The notes under the pieces: generated by a model | Databases searched by the model: none | What the model was told of the DNA's origin: nothing | The model's input: only the letters and a program-made list of their open reading frames with translations | Translations under genes and position numbers: made by a program | Shown: piece after piece, positions 8,442 through 16,331 of the stretch | Layout: the number at the start of each line of letters is the position of its first letter | Position numbering within the stretch: position 1 is the first letter of the stretch | IMG/VR virus record: IMGVR_UViG_3300024520_000223 | Span: 1 to 37,505 of that record | Length of the DNA stretch: 37,505 bases | DNA from: a virus | Strand: one strand, 5' to 3'

Positions 8442-9002
8442 ATGGCGGTAACAAACTTGGATTCTCTTACTCTGTCCGATACGCTTATCTATGGTACGTT
8501 GAATGACGGCACGACCGCATTAACCGCATCGGTTGCTGAGCTTAACGCCGTTGCTGATGTTTCGGCAGGTGGTATTGTAGACGCGACGGCCGCAACATTA
8601 ACGGTAACGGCCGCTCTTCATGCCAATAAAATCGTCACGCTAAACCGAGCGGCGGGCGTGACCGTAACATTGCCCGCTGCAACGGCCACCGGACACATTT
8701 ATCGTTTTGTTATTGGCACTGCCGCAACGTCAAACGCAAACATCATTGAAACTTCTGCTACCTCTGAACACATGACCGGCTCATTACGAGCGGTTGACGA
8801 TGACGTAGAGGGGGCAACGGGCTTCCAATGGAACGCCGAAACAAGCGACGATACCATCACAATGGATGGCACGGCAACGGGCGGCAAGGCTGGCGATACG
8901 ATTACCATTATCGACTATGAAGCTACAAACTTCACAGTTGACGGACACCTAACGCAAAGCGGTGGCTCAGAGGTTACACCATTTAGCGCGGCGGTGAGCT
9001 AA
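8442..9002 (+). CDS. Head-associated structural protein (186 aa)
   Basis: It has a strong ribosome binding site (AGGAGGCAATC) and is rich in Thr, Ala and Val with almost no basic residues. The segment from about residue 50 to 130 (AATLTVTAALHANKIVTLNR ... GHIYRFVIGTA) resembles strand-rich virion surface modules seen after capsid genes. It is likely a head fibre or decoration protein, though no exact family is recognised. It ends in a TAATG coupling to the next gene. Confidence 0.55.
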   Translation: MAVTNLDSLTLSDTLIYGTLNDGTTALTASVAELNAVADVSAGGIVDATAATLTVTAALHANKIVTLNRAAGVTVTLPAATATGHIYRFVIGTAATSNANIIETSATSEHMTGSLRAVDDDVEGATGFQWNAETSDDTITMDGTATGGKAGDTITIIDYEATNFTVDGHLTQSGGSEVTPFSAAVS

Positions 9003-9310
9003 TGAAGATGCGCGTAAGGCCGGACTGTAAACATTCAATAATCAATGCCTTTGCGGGTCGGGAGTTTGTAAAATACGAATGGCGTGACGTTCCTGTTGGA
9101 AATGAGGTAGAGGCAGGAAGTCACCCATTCTTGGAAATTCAATCGCCCGACGACGAAGTTGATTTCACTCTTCCCCCTGGCTCTATAGATGACGCTTATC
9201 CTAAAGCCACGCCGTCAAAGCCCGCAGCTAAAAAAACGGCCGTTAAGAAGCCACCGGTTAGACGCAAGCGCAAACCAAAGAAGGCAGCAAAAGGGCGTGG
9301 TAATGGTTAA
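9002..9310 (+). CDS. Hypothetical protein with histone-like Lys/Ala/Pro tail
   Basis: Residues 1-65 form a small mixed domain, and residues about 66-102 form a Lys/Arg/Pro/Ala-rich tail with repeated PAAKK, AVKK and RKRK motifs, like an H1-type tail. In the head gene cluster this might bind packaged DNA or capsid interior. The protein is translationally coupled to the preceding gene (TAATG) and overlaps the next by 8 bases. The function is inferred only from composition. Confidence 0.55.
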   Translation: MKMRVRPDCKHSIINAFAGREFVKYEWRDVPVGNEVEAGSHPFLEIQSPDDEVDFTLPPGSIDDAYPKATPSKPAAKKTAVKKPPVRRKRKPKKAAKGRGNG

Positions 9311-9677
9311 ATCACAGTATCTATCAGGCACGACAGACGCAGCAGGCGACGCCACGATCAACGCGACAGTTCCGGCTTACGGCCGTTTGGTGGCTGTTGA
9401 ATGGATTGATGGTGACTTGGCCGATGGCGTTGACGCGGTGCTATCCGTTACGTCAACAGATAGCAGCGTTGATAATACGCTGTTGACTTTGACTGATGCC
9501 AATATCGACGCCTGGTATTACCCTCTCGCAGCCGCACATGATAACGCGGGCGCGGGCGTGACGTTTGACGGCGCAAATGAAATATATGTGCAGCAGGTTG
9601 TCAATGGAATGCTTAAGCTGGTTATCTCTAGTGGCGGTGATACCAAGACCGGCGGCGCGGTTGTCTACTATGAGTAA
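9303..9677 (+). CDS. Small structural protein (124 aa), probable virion component
   Basis: The start chosen is ATG 9303, overlapping the previous stop; the longer reading from 9189 would lie over the basic tail gene. The protein is Gly/Ala/Asp/Thr-rich with alternating strands (LVAVEWIDGDLADGVDAVLS, VQQVVNGMLKLVIS), similar in style to small jelly-roll virion proteins. Its position between head and connector genes suggests a head or neck component. Confidence 0.55.
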   Translation: MVKSQYLSGTTDAAGDATINATVPAYGRLVAVEWIDGDLADGVDAVLSVTSTDSSVDNTLLTLTDANIDAWYYPLAAAHDNAGAGVTFDGANEIYVQQVVNGMLKLVISSGGDTKTGGAVVYYE

Positions 9678-9680
9678 GCG

Positions 9681-10193
9681 ATGGCTCTAGCTACTAATTC
9701 ATACGGTTCATTGGCTGAAGTTGCGGCATTGGTGCCACGATATGCAAACAAGGCGGGGATGTTTGATGCGACTACAAACCCACCAGCTATTCGTGTTGAG
9801 CTAATGGTTGATCGCATTTCTGCATTGGTAAATGGATGCCTGGCATCTATCGGATTTCAAATACCGATTACGCAAACGGACGCCGCCCTGATTATGGACA
9901 ATATCGTCGTAGAACATGTGGCGATAATGGTTGAGGGTGTCAACGGCACGGGTCGATATGCTCCGCAATCCAAAGCGATAGCCAAGCGTTCCCCGATTGC
10001 CATCATTGATGAAGAGATAAAAACGTTTTTAGAGGGCATTGCACCAGGATTAGAGGATTTGGGCGCAAGTCGTGAAACGTCGGTCATGGGTCGCATGGGA
10101 TTCCGTCAATTCGATAACGCTGGGGATGAGGTTACGCCAATGTTCCAGCGTAAGGCGTTTGGTAATAAGATTAAGGATTGGGATACGGCATGA
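9681..10193 (+). CDS. Head-tail connector/adaptor protein
   Basis: This 170-residue, mainly helical protein starts with the SYGSLAEVAALVPRYA motif typical of head-tail adaptor proteins that form the first ring below the portal (gp6/gp15-like and Mu gp36-like groups). Its location after the capsid genes and before the tail-completion protein supports this. The next gene starts within its stop codon (ATGA). Confidence 0.65.
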   Translation: MALATNSYGSLAEVAALVPRYANKAGMFDATTNPPAIRVELMVDRISALVNGCLASIGFQIPITQTDAALIMDNIVVEHVAIMVEGVNGTGRYAPQSKAIAKRSPIAIIDEEIKTFLEGIAPGLEDLGASRETSVMGRMGFRQFDNAGDEVTPMFQRKAFGNKIKDWDTA

Positions 10194-10723
10194 TATATTG
10201 GGAATTTCTCAAGTCGCTAATGAGGCATAAATATTATGTATTTTTGGCTGGATTAAAAACGGGCGTTCCTATCTGGCGGCTAATTATCCATGATTGGCAA
10301 AAGTTTACGTTGTCTGAATTCCCCCAGTATGCCCGTTATTTTTTTGGTGGCAAGCAGGAAAAGGACAAAGAATCTTTTATGTTGGCTTGGTTGCATCATG
10401 TTCATTACGGAAAGCATCACTGGGAACATTGGCTATTAAACCCTAACTATAATTTTTCAACGGGTATCAACGGGAAATTACCAATGCCAGAAACCTATGT
10501 GCGAGAAATGGTAGCGGACTGGATGGGCGCAAGTAAAACTTATACAGGTTCCTGGAATATGGCTGTATGGTTGTCTAACAATGGGTCACGCATGGAAGCG
10601 AATATGCACAAAGATACGATAGATTTGGTTCATAAGGTTTTAATCGAACTAGACTACTTTTTTACAGATAACGCACCTTGGATTTGCATGTATGGGCATA
10701 TTGATAATGCGGAGATGGCATGA
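10190..10723 (+). CDS. DUF5662 family protein
   Basis: This 177-residue protein starts at ATG 10190, overlapping the previous TGA. It shows the DUF5662 signature: HKYYVFLAGLKTGVPIW, then HDWQKF with a following EFPQYARYFF, and AWLHHVHYGKHHWEHW. The conserved His/Asp/Glu pattern resembles a metal-dependent helical fold of HD type, but the activity is not established. It occurs scattered in phage genomes, and here it interrupts the connector genes, so it looks like an inserted accessory gene that has kept tight translational coupling on both sides. Confidence 0.8.
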   Translation: MIYWEFLKSLMRHKYYVFLAGLKTGVPIWRLIIHDWQKFTLSEFPQYARYFFGGKQEKDKESFMLAWLHHVHYGKHHWEHWLLNPNYNFSTGINGKLPMPETYVREMVADWMGASKTYTGSWNMAVWLSNNGSRMEANMHKDTIDLVHKVLIELDYFFTDNAPWICMYGHIDNAEMA

Positions 10724-11253
10724 CGCGCTTTACCGTCGAATCGAGGCCGACCTTTAGGGATTTAGGCGGGCGGTTTGCAAGGGCAAATGATGACTTGCTT
10801 GATATTCGACGCGAAGAGCTACGAACAGAGGGGCGGTTTCTTGTCAACCTTACCAAGAAGAAACTAAAAGACAAAACCGCTCCATACAGTAGCTCTAAAT
10901 TAGAAAATGCTATTCGCTTCAATACGCGCAGCGACGGTCAAACGGTACGCTTGTCGGTGACAACGCCATCACAGGCGGGGCCACATAAAATCGCGCCACT
11001 AAACGCGCAGGCATTGGCATTTAACTGGCCGCGTGTCGGCATGATGACTTTTGTCCCACGCGGCGGCGGCTTCAAAACGCACGTCAGGGCGGGGCAACTG
11101 TGGGTAGGTAAAGGTTATGTAGATCATCCTGGCGGGTCGCTTGTACCCCTATTTACGCCATTGCTAGAAGATGCGAATAGTGAGTGGAGTAACACGCGCG
11201 GGCGCGCGGTATTGAATCGGATTAGCTTGCGTTACGTGAAGTCAATTACATAA
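10720..11253 (+). CDS. Neck/tail-completion protein, HK97 gp10-like
   Basis: This 177-residue basic protein has an N-terminal helical region (ELRTEGRFLVNLTKKKLK) followed by a strand-rich part with Gly-rich turns (FVPRGGGFKTHVRAGQ and GYVDHPGG). Position and pattern match gp10-type proteins that join the connector to the tail terminator. It overlaps the DUF5662 gene by 4 bases and the next gene by 1. Confidence 0.65.
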   Translation: MTRFTVESRPTFRDLGGRFARANDDLLDIRREELRTEGRFLVNLTKKKLKDKTAPYSSSKLENAIRFNTRSDGQTVRLSVTTPSQAGPHKIAPLNAQALAFNWPRVGMMTFVPRGGGFKTHVRAGQLWVGKGYVDHPGGSLVPLFTPLLEDANSEWSNTRGRAVLNRISLRYVKSIT

Positions 11254-11708
11254 TGGCTACTGAAAAACAGGTAGAAGAGGGTATGCGGGATAGTTTCTTA
11301 GAAATATCAGAATATTTTGACGGCGATTCCGTGCTGATTAATGAGGCTATATTTCTTGATAAATCAATTCAGTATATGCCCGCCGTCAACATTTTAACAA
11401 GCGATGAATTTACAATCATTCAGGATGCACCAACGGCAGAATTATCATATCCAAAGCCTGTATTACTATACGTCGCTTTTGTAGATTGGAAAGTTTCCCG
11501 TGACCAATTCAGGGATGTCAGGCAGGCGGTGTTTGATAAATATAACGAGGTAGGGACGGCACGAAGCGCGGGCGGTCTGGATGGCGTGACGATTGATAAC
11601 ATCCGCAACGTATCAAATATTATCGGCATGGGATACGCAGGTGAACCTGCCCCCGTGCAGCCCGTCTATCTGGTGCAGGAACTTGTTTTCGAGGTGAATT
11701 TGTTCTAA
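11253..11708 (+). CDS. Tail terminator-like protein
   Basis: The 151-residue protein lies in the tail-terminator slot between the gp10-like protein and the tail tube genes. It has mixed helix/strand character with a central LLYVAFVDWKVSRDQFRDVR stretch and a C-terminal strand (LVQELVFEVNLF), as in gpU/gp11-type proteins that cap the tail tube. Assignment is mainly by gene order. Confidence 0.55.
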   Translation: MATEKQVEEGMRDSFLEISEYFDGDSVLINEAIFLDKSIQYMPAVNILTSDEFTIIQDAPTAELSYPKPVLLYVAFVDWKVSRDQFRDVRQAVFDKYNEVGTARSAGGLDGVTIDNIRNVSNIIGMGYAGEPAPVQPVYLVQELVFEVNLF

Positions 11709-11884
11709 TGGCAAAAAAGAAATCATTATCATTTATCACCTATGAGGTATTGATACCTATCAAAAACGACAAAACGGCCGTTTCCTTTGACGTTGGCGAG
11801 ACGGTAACGGTAAAGGATTTTAGTGCAAAGGTGATTAAAAACTGGCTGGATATAACGCCACCGGTTTTAAGGATTAAAAAATAA
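11708..11884 (+). CDS. Small hypothetical protein (58 aa), tail region
   Basis: A short gene fills the space between two TAATG junctions. It has a Lys-rich start (MAKKKSLSF), then ITYEVLIPIKNDKTAVSFDVGE and a KNWLDITPPVLRIKK end. It overlaps both neighbours by 1 base, contains an ACGGCCGT octamer, and its composition is protein-like. Similar 50-70-residue proteins (beta-sheet, ending in a hydrophobic Pro/Leu motif) often sit before the tail tube gene. No function is known. Confidence 0.7.
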   Translation: MAKKKSLSFITYEVLIPIKNDKTAVSFDVGETVTVKDFSAKVIKNWLDITPPVLRIKK

Positions 11885-12165
11885 TGGCGAGTCAAGCTGT
11901 TAATAAAATTCGAATTACGCCAATAATAGATGAAAATGTGCGCATGGGTATGTACAACGTATTTTTGAATGACATTGATATATCATCATGTGTGCGTGGT
12001 GTAACGTTTGATCATGAGGTGGGAATGGCTCCAATGATAACGCTAAAATTGATACCTGCATTTTTTGAAATCTCAGAAAACATGGGAATGCACGTAAGGG
12101 GTCATATTGATGGAAGTGATTTTATTTCTAGTGCAATTGAGGAAATAAAAGAGGCTGTAAAATAA
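11884..12165 (+). CDS. Hypothetical protein (93 aa), tail region
   Basis: The protein has alternating strands (RITPIIDENVRMGMYNVFLN) and a motif (CVRGVTFDHEVGMAPMITLKLIP) found in small conserved phage proteins next to tail tube genes. It is coupled to both neighbours by TAATG overlaps. It lacks the octamer and is more AT-rich than the flanking genes, hinting at later insertion. Confidence 0.6.
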   Translation: MASQAVNKIRITPIIDENVRMGMYNVFLNDIDISSCVRGVTFDHEVGMAPMITLKLIPAFFEISENMGMHVRGHIDGSDFISSAIEEIKEAVK

Positions 12166-12914
12166 TGGCGGCTACCGCATCTGGAAAAGACAAGATATTA
12201 CGCTGGACGCGGATATATGTCGGTGGCTACGACCTCTCCGGTGATTCTCGCACGTTTTCAAGTGCTGACATCATTTATGGCGAGGCAGACGTGACGGGAT
12301 GGTCGGAGGCGGTGACGAATTTTCTAAGAGACGGCCGTCTCGCAACGGGCATCCGTGGCTATCAAGCATTGTTAAACGATGCGACAGGACGCGCCTATAC
12401 CATCCTTCAGGCGGGCAATGCTCAAAACGTCTCATTGCTATTTGGCGGCGGTGGGGAGCCAGCCATCCCCGATCCAGCGTACCTAATTCCATCTGTACAA
12501 ATGATGGATAACGCAACTATAGACGGCAATGTGGCAATGATTAACGCCGATTTTATCCCACAGGCGGGGGCGGTTGATACGGCCGTCGCCAATCCTTTTG
12601 GGGTTCTGCTTTCACCTGCAACGTCAATCAGCAGCACAACGACGGGAGCAAGTCATGACAATGAGGGTGCAACGACAGGCGGCTGGCATTCAATTATTCA
12701 TATTACGGCCACCTCATCGGGTAATTTTGCATTTACGATTGAACACTCAACAGACGACAGCGCATGGGCAACACTAGGAACATTTACAACGACAGGCGGC
12801 AGCGTGACAAGCGAATATCTGTCAGGTAGTGGAACCGTTAATCAATATACTAGATTTTTAGCAACACGAACGGCAGGAACGGTTACGCCTGTTGTTTCAT
12901 TTGCAAGGGGTTAA
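12165..12914 (+). CDS. Major tail tube protein (first paralog)
   Basis: This 249-residue protein has the tail-tube arrangement: an N-terminal tube domain (about 1-150) and a C-terminal strand-rich domain (about 155-249: HNEGATTGGWHSIIHIT, then FTIEHSTDDSAWATLGTF) like an added surface domain. The segment VTGWSEAVTNFLRDG matches TGVSEAVNNFLRG of the next gene, so the two are paralogs. Tail tube proteins stack as hexamers on the tape measure. Confidence 0.65.
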   Translation: MAATASGKDKILRWTRIYVGGYDLSGDSRTFSSADIIYGEADVTGWSEAVTNFLRDGRLATGIRGYQALLNDATGRAYTILQAGNAQNVSLLFGGGGEPAIPDPAYLIPSVQMMDNATIDGNVAMINADFIPQAGAVDTAVANPFGVLLSPATSISSTTTGASHDNEGATTGGWHSIIHITATSSGNFAFTIEHSTDDSAWATLGTFTTTGGSVTSEYLSGSGTVNQYTRFLATRTAGTVTPVVSFARG

Positions 12915-12917
12915 AAG

Positions 12918-13382
12918 ATGGCAACCGGAAAAAACAAAGTTGAACGAGGTTTTAGACTTCTTTTTGATGACAGCGGCGGTACAGCGCGCGACTTAAGCGG
13001 GGATTTAGTCCCTGGCAGCGTATCGGGCGGCGGATTGACATTTGATGAGGCAAACATGACGGGCGTGAGTGAGGCGGTAAATAATTTCTTGCGCGGTCAT
13101 GCGACCAGCGAGATAGCCGCAAACTTCCACATGAATGACACGGCCACGACGGGGGCGACTACCGTCCTGAATGGTCAATCACTGCCATCTGTGGCAGGAA
13201 CTGGAACGCTTACGCTTCAGTGGGGGGCGTCTAGCGCAGCCCCCACAAATCCAGATCCTGAGTGGGAGGGTGAATATATTTTATTGTCTAGTAATATCGC
13301 CCTTGAGGGTAATAAACATGTGCATCAGGTCGTGTTCAAACCTACCGGTAGCACGGCTCCCGCATTTGGAACCGTCGCATAA
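12918..13382 (+). CDS. Tail tube protein (second paralog)
   Basis: The 154-residue protein shares the SEAVxNFLR core and overall strand pattern with the upstream gene but lacks its extra C-terminal domain. Two adjacent tube-like genes could form a mixed tube, or one could be the tube and the other a decorating or initiator ring. It is coupled by TAATG to the chaperone gene. Confidence 0.6.
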   Translation: MATGKNKVERGFRLLFDDSGGTARDLSGDLVPGSVSGGGLTFDEANMTGVSEAVNNFLRGHATSEIAANFHMNDTATTGATTVLNGQSLPSVAGTGTLTLQWGASSAAPTNPDPEWEGEYILLSSNIALEGNKHVHQVVFKPTGSTAPAFGTVA

Positions 13383-13741
13383 TGATCATTCCCTGCCCCG
13401 TCGATGGTTTCACCGAACAAACGGCCGATAACAAACCCGTCTATTTTTTAGACGTGCCGGACGAATGGCTAGGTAAGCATCTATCTGTTCGTGACACGGC
13501 CGTAACTGGGTTGGCAAACGGTGAAGCGGCAGGGATGCCCATCGAGTTCAAAACATTTGCCATTTCATTAGCCCTTGCCGACAACTGGAACCTGCCAGGC
13601 GTAACGGGCAAAATGGAAAGCGTTGATTTTAATATGCTCAATTTGTCCATAATGGCGTGGGTGAATTATACGGTGTGGGGGAGCTTTAATAGGTGTTTTA
13701 ATGTCCCAAAAAACTCATCACCTCCGTTACCGAATGGGTAG
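13382..13741 (+). CDS. Tail assembly chaperone, zero-frame product (G-like)
   Basis: This 119-residue protein lies between the tail tube and tape measure genes, the lambda G position. It is not like a virion protein: it is acidic with amphipathic helices (LGKHLSVRDTAVTGLAN, LADNWNLPGVTG). Near its end the codons Lys-Asn at 13709-13714 form the slippery run AAAAAAC, after which the frame stops within 9 codons. G and GT coat the tape measure during tail tube assembly. Confidence 0.8.
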   Translation: MIIPCPVDGFTEQTADNKPVYFLDVPDEWLGKHLSVRDTAVTGLANGEAAGMPIEFKTFAISLALADNWNLPGVTGKMESVDFNMLNLSIMAWVNYTVWGSFNRCFNVPKNSSPPLPNG

Positions 13742-14028
13742 ACGGAGGGGTAGGGAAAGGGGAAAGCGTCTGGACGTTTGATAATGGTGGGGCAATGGCA
13801 TATATGAGCGGTAGCGTGTTTTCGATGTGGCAAGCATACAGGTACAAAAACATTCTACCCAGATCGGGCGGCTGGGAGAATCAGCCGCTTTTTGTTTTAG
13901 CACAGATTGAGGCGATAGATTTGATATACAGCACATGGCGATATATCAGATCGGATAATTCTGATTGGGGCAAATTATCAGCGACACAAACGGAGATTGT
14001 TAAACAGGTTGAGTTATGGCTAGTATAA
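13382..14028 (+). CDS. Tail assembly chaperone, -1 frameshift product (GT-like, 215 aa)
   Basis: Slippage at 13708-13714 shifts the ribosome to the -1 frame, which stays open from 13714 to the stop at 14026-14028 and adds about 104 residues, beginning with the LITSVTEWVDGG segment and ending in a helical WRYIRSDNSDWGKL...VELWLV tail. The downstream frame on its own has a poorly placed ATG (13795) with no clear ribosome binding site, which further supports fusion. In lambda the T extension binds the tail tube subunit while G binds the tape measure. The fused frame overlaps the tape measure start by 13 bases. Confidence 0.85.
13708..13748 (+). promoter_or_regulatory. Programmed -1 ribosomal frameshift signal
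   Basis: The heptamer A-AAA-AAC (13708-13714) is exactly in phase for -1 slippage. Six bases later a perfect 7-bp stem begins: CCTCCGT 13721-13727 pairs with ACGGAGG 13742-13748, with a 14-base loop. Slippery site, spacer and stem-loop all match the consensus arrangement for phage tail chaperone frameshifting. Confidence 0.9.
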
Positions 14029-15908
14029 AAACCGAACTAATCATCAGCGCAGTTACAAAAGGCTTCAAGGCCGTTGAAACTTCCGTTAAGGGTTTGGGGA
14101 AATCATTTGAAACGGCCGCCGAAAAAGCATCTACGGCTGGCAAGAAACTTGACGGATTAGATGTAGCCGCCAAAAATATCGCCAAAGCTGGATTAGCGGC
14201 AGGTGGTGCGGCTTTGCTTGCTTTTGGCAAGGCATCCATAACGGCCGCCTCTGATGTTGAAGAAATGCAGTCAAAGTTTGACACTGTTTTTGGTTCATTG
14301 GGCGGAGAAGTCACCGACGATTTGCAGGGATTTGCAGATGCTGCCAATCGTTCCATTTTTGACCTACAGGGATTCGCCGCCACGCTACAAGACACCTTTA
14401 AGCCGTTAGGGTTTGCCGGTGATGCAGCCGCCGACATGTCGGTCAATATGGTGCAACTGGCAACTGATTTGGGGAGCTTTAACAATATTGACACGGCGAC
14501 GGTTGTCAACGATCTTCAATCTGCACTGGTTGGAAATACCGAAACTCTCCGCAAATACGGGATTGTTGCCAGTCAGTCAGCTATTGATAACGAGGCTTAT
14601 GCACTCGGCCTGAACTTTACAAAAGGCAGAATGGACGCTCTGACAAAGGCAACGGCTATCCAGTCTATCATTATGAAGTCAACCGTTGACGCGCAAGGTG
14701 ATGCGATTAAAACGGCCGATAGTTTTGCTAATCAGATGGTTGGACTAAAAGCCGCCGTGCAAGAATTGAGCGTCACATTTGGCGGGGCATTATTACCAGC
14801 GGCAACGGCCGTTGTCGGTAAATTGACGGAAGCGACCGATGTCGTCAAGGGTTTGCAGGGGCAAATGGGGCAGATGGCGGAAGCATCAGACGACGGCACC
14901 TCTGCATTTTCTAACGTGCTAGTTGTCATGAATGAAATTAATAAGGCGGTGGGTGGTATCCCCGTCGATGATTGGATTGCAGGGATACGCGGCGGCGAGA
15001 GAGCCGCTAATGCAGGGGCAATTGCTACAGCTGAACTAGCGGCGGAGATTGAAGAATCCGACAGCGTATTGGCAGCATTGACGCAAACAACGCTTGACAA
15101 CATTGCGGCCGATGAAAGAGCTGCTGCCGCACATGATTTACTTGTATTATCAATACGCGACGGGTTAGATGATGGTGAGCGTTTAGCCGTTACATGGCAG
15201 GATGTGAAGGCGGCGGAAGAAGCGCGGCTTGAGACTGCCGAACGAATGAAAGAAGCTGATGAGGAAAGTGCATTGGCTTTATTTGAATTAGAACAGGCAC
15301 AGGCGGGATATTTTCAAACGGCACTTGATGGCTCGCTGGTGCAAGACGATCTTAATAACGCCATCTTTGACGCAGCCGCAGCAGCGGGGGCAAGTGCGAC
15401 AGAGTTAGCTTTACTTGGTGGGGCGTTGGGATTGTATAGTGAGGATGCTGTAAATGCCGCGCTTCAATCGGCGTTGATTCAGGCAAAGATAGCTGAATTG
15501 GCGGGGTCATTTGCACGGGGCGAAACCACTATCACCGAAATGAGGGCAGAGCTGAACGGGTTTATTTCTGACATCCAAAACGTTCCAACGTCAAAGACAA
15601 TTGATTTTCATTTGAATATACCCAAGATACCGCCATCGTTAGGCGGTAGCGTTGTTCCTGGCGGTAGTGCCGTTGCAGCGGCTGGCGGGGCAGATTTTAC
15701 CGTCCCCGCTGGCTTTCCCAACGATTCATTTCCGATTCTTGCACAATCAGGCGAGCATGTAAAGATTACACCAGCAGGGCAAAATGGAGGCGTTGGTGGG
15801 CTTACCGCCAATATAAACATTAGTATTCAAAACGGCGACCCTGCTACCGTCAGAGGGTCAGTGACTGACGGATTGCTAGAAGCGTATCGACGTAAGGGGG
15901 AGGTATAA
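14016..15908 (+). CDS. Tape measure protein (short)
   Basis: This 630-residue, Ala/Gly-rich, largely helical protein follows the chaperone pair. It has the typical tape-measure start (amphipathic helices around KAVETSVKGLGKSFETAA), a hydrophobic segment near 55-70 (IAKAGLAAGGAALLAFG) and an early conserved block (EMQSKFDTVFGSLG, NRSIFDLQGFAATLQDTFKPLG, SALVGNTETLRKYGI). It sets tail length and ends in a Gly/Pro-rich region before a globular tip. At this length the tail should be relatively short for a siphovirus. Confidence 0.9.
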   Translation: MASIKTELIISAVTKGFKAVETSVKGLGKSFETAAEKASTAGKKLDGLDVAAKNIAKAGLAAGGAALLAFGKASITAASDVEEMQSKFDTVFGSLGGEVTDDLQGFADAANRSIFDLQGFAATLQDTFKPLGFAGDAAADMSVNMVQLATDLGSFNNIDTATVVNDLQSALVGNTETLRKYGIVASQSAIDNEAYALGLNFTKGRMDALTKATAIQSIIMKSTVDAQGDAIKTADSFANQMVGLKAAVQELSVTFGGALLPAATAVVGKLTEATDVVKGLQGQMGQMAEASDDGTSAFSNVLVVMNEINKAVGGIPVDDWIAGIRGGERAANAGAIATAELAAEIEESDSVLAALTQTTLDNIAADERAAAAHDLLVLSIRDGLDDGERLAVTWQDVKAAEEARLETAERMKEADEESALALFELEQAQAGYFQTALDGSLVQDDLNNAIFDAAAAAGASATELALLGGALGLYSEDAVNAALQSALIQAKIAELAGSFARGETTITEMRAELNGFISDIQNVPTSKTIDFHLNIPKIPPSLGGSVVPGGSAVAAAGGADFTVPAGFPNDSFPILAQSGEHVKITPAGQNGGVGGLTANINISIQNGDPATVRGSVTDGLLEAYRRKGEV

Positions 15909-15911
15909 ACA

Positions 15912-16328
15912 GTGGGTAAGGCGGTATTTTTGGCCTCATTTGGAGCGCAAACGCTAAAAGATGGCACGGATTTTAAGCAGAAATCTGTAGACGACGGCGG
16001 AGACGTGCCGCGTACTAGTTTATACGAAACGATTGACGGCTCATGGTTTGATGCGGCCGCATCGGGTGCAAATACATTAGTGCCTGGTACTGTCTCGTGT
16101 GAGATAGCCGTTACAGGATCAAGCGATGCCAACTTCAAAACCAATACCAATCTGATTGACGCTCTGAACGGTACGAAGGCCACCTTGACGGGGACATATG
16201 CAGATGCGACCACAGTGACATGCACAGCGCGCTGTACTGTTGGCTCCGTTTCAATCAATACATCCTCTCATCTAATCCCCGTCGCATTTTATAGGTTGAG
16301 TTTTCAAAAAACAACAAGCTGGGCGTAA
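15912..16328 (+). CDS. Distal tail protein candidate (138 aa, GTG start)
   Basis: The start is GTG 15912, with GGGAGG at 15897-15902 upstream; there is no better ATG. The protein is strand-rich and acidic, with an early FGAQTLKDGTDF motif and two Cys in the C-terminal part. Located directly after the tape measure, it takes the place of a distal tail or tail-tip adaptor protein. This is assigned by position and style only. Confidence 0.5.
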   Translation: MGKAVFLASFGAQTLKDGTDFKQKSVDDGGDVPRTSLYETIDGSWFDAAASGANTLVPGTVSCEIAVTGSSDANFKTNTNLIDALNGTKATLTGTYADATTVTCTARCTVGSVSINTSSHLIPVAFYRLSFQKTTSWA

Positions 16329-16331
16329 ATT

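Noticed and set aside
13795-14028. Independent 77-aa gene
   Set aside because: It is the downstream part of the frameshifted chaperone; its ATG has no ribosome binding site.
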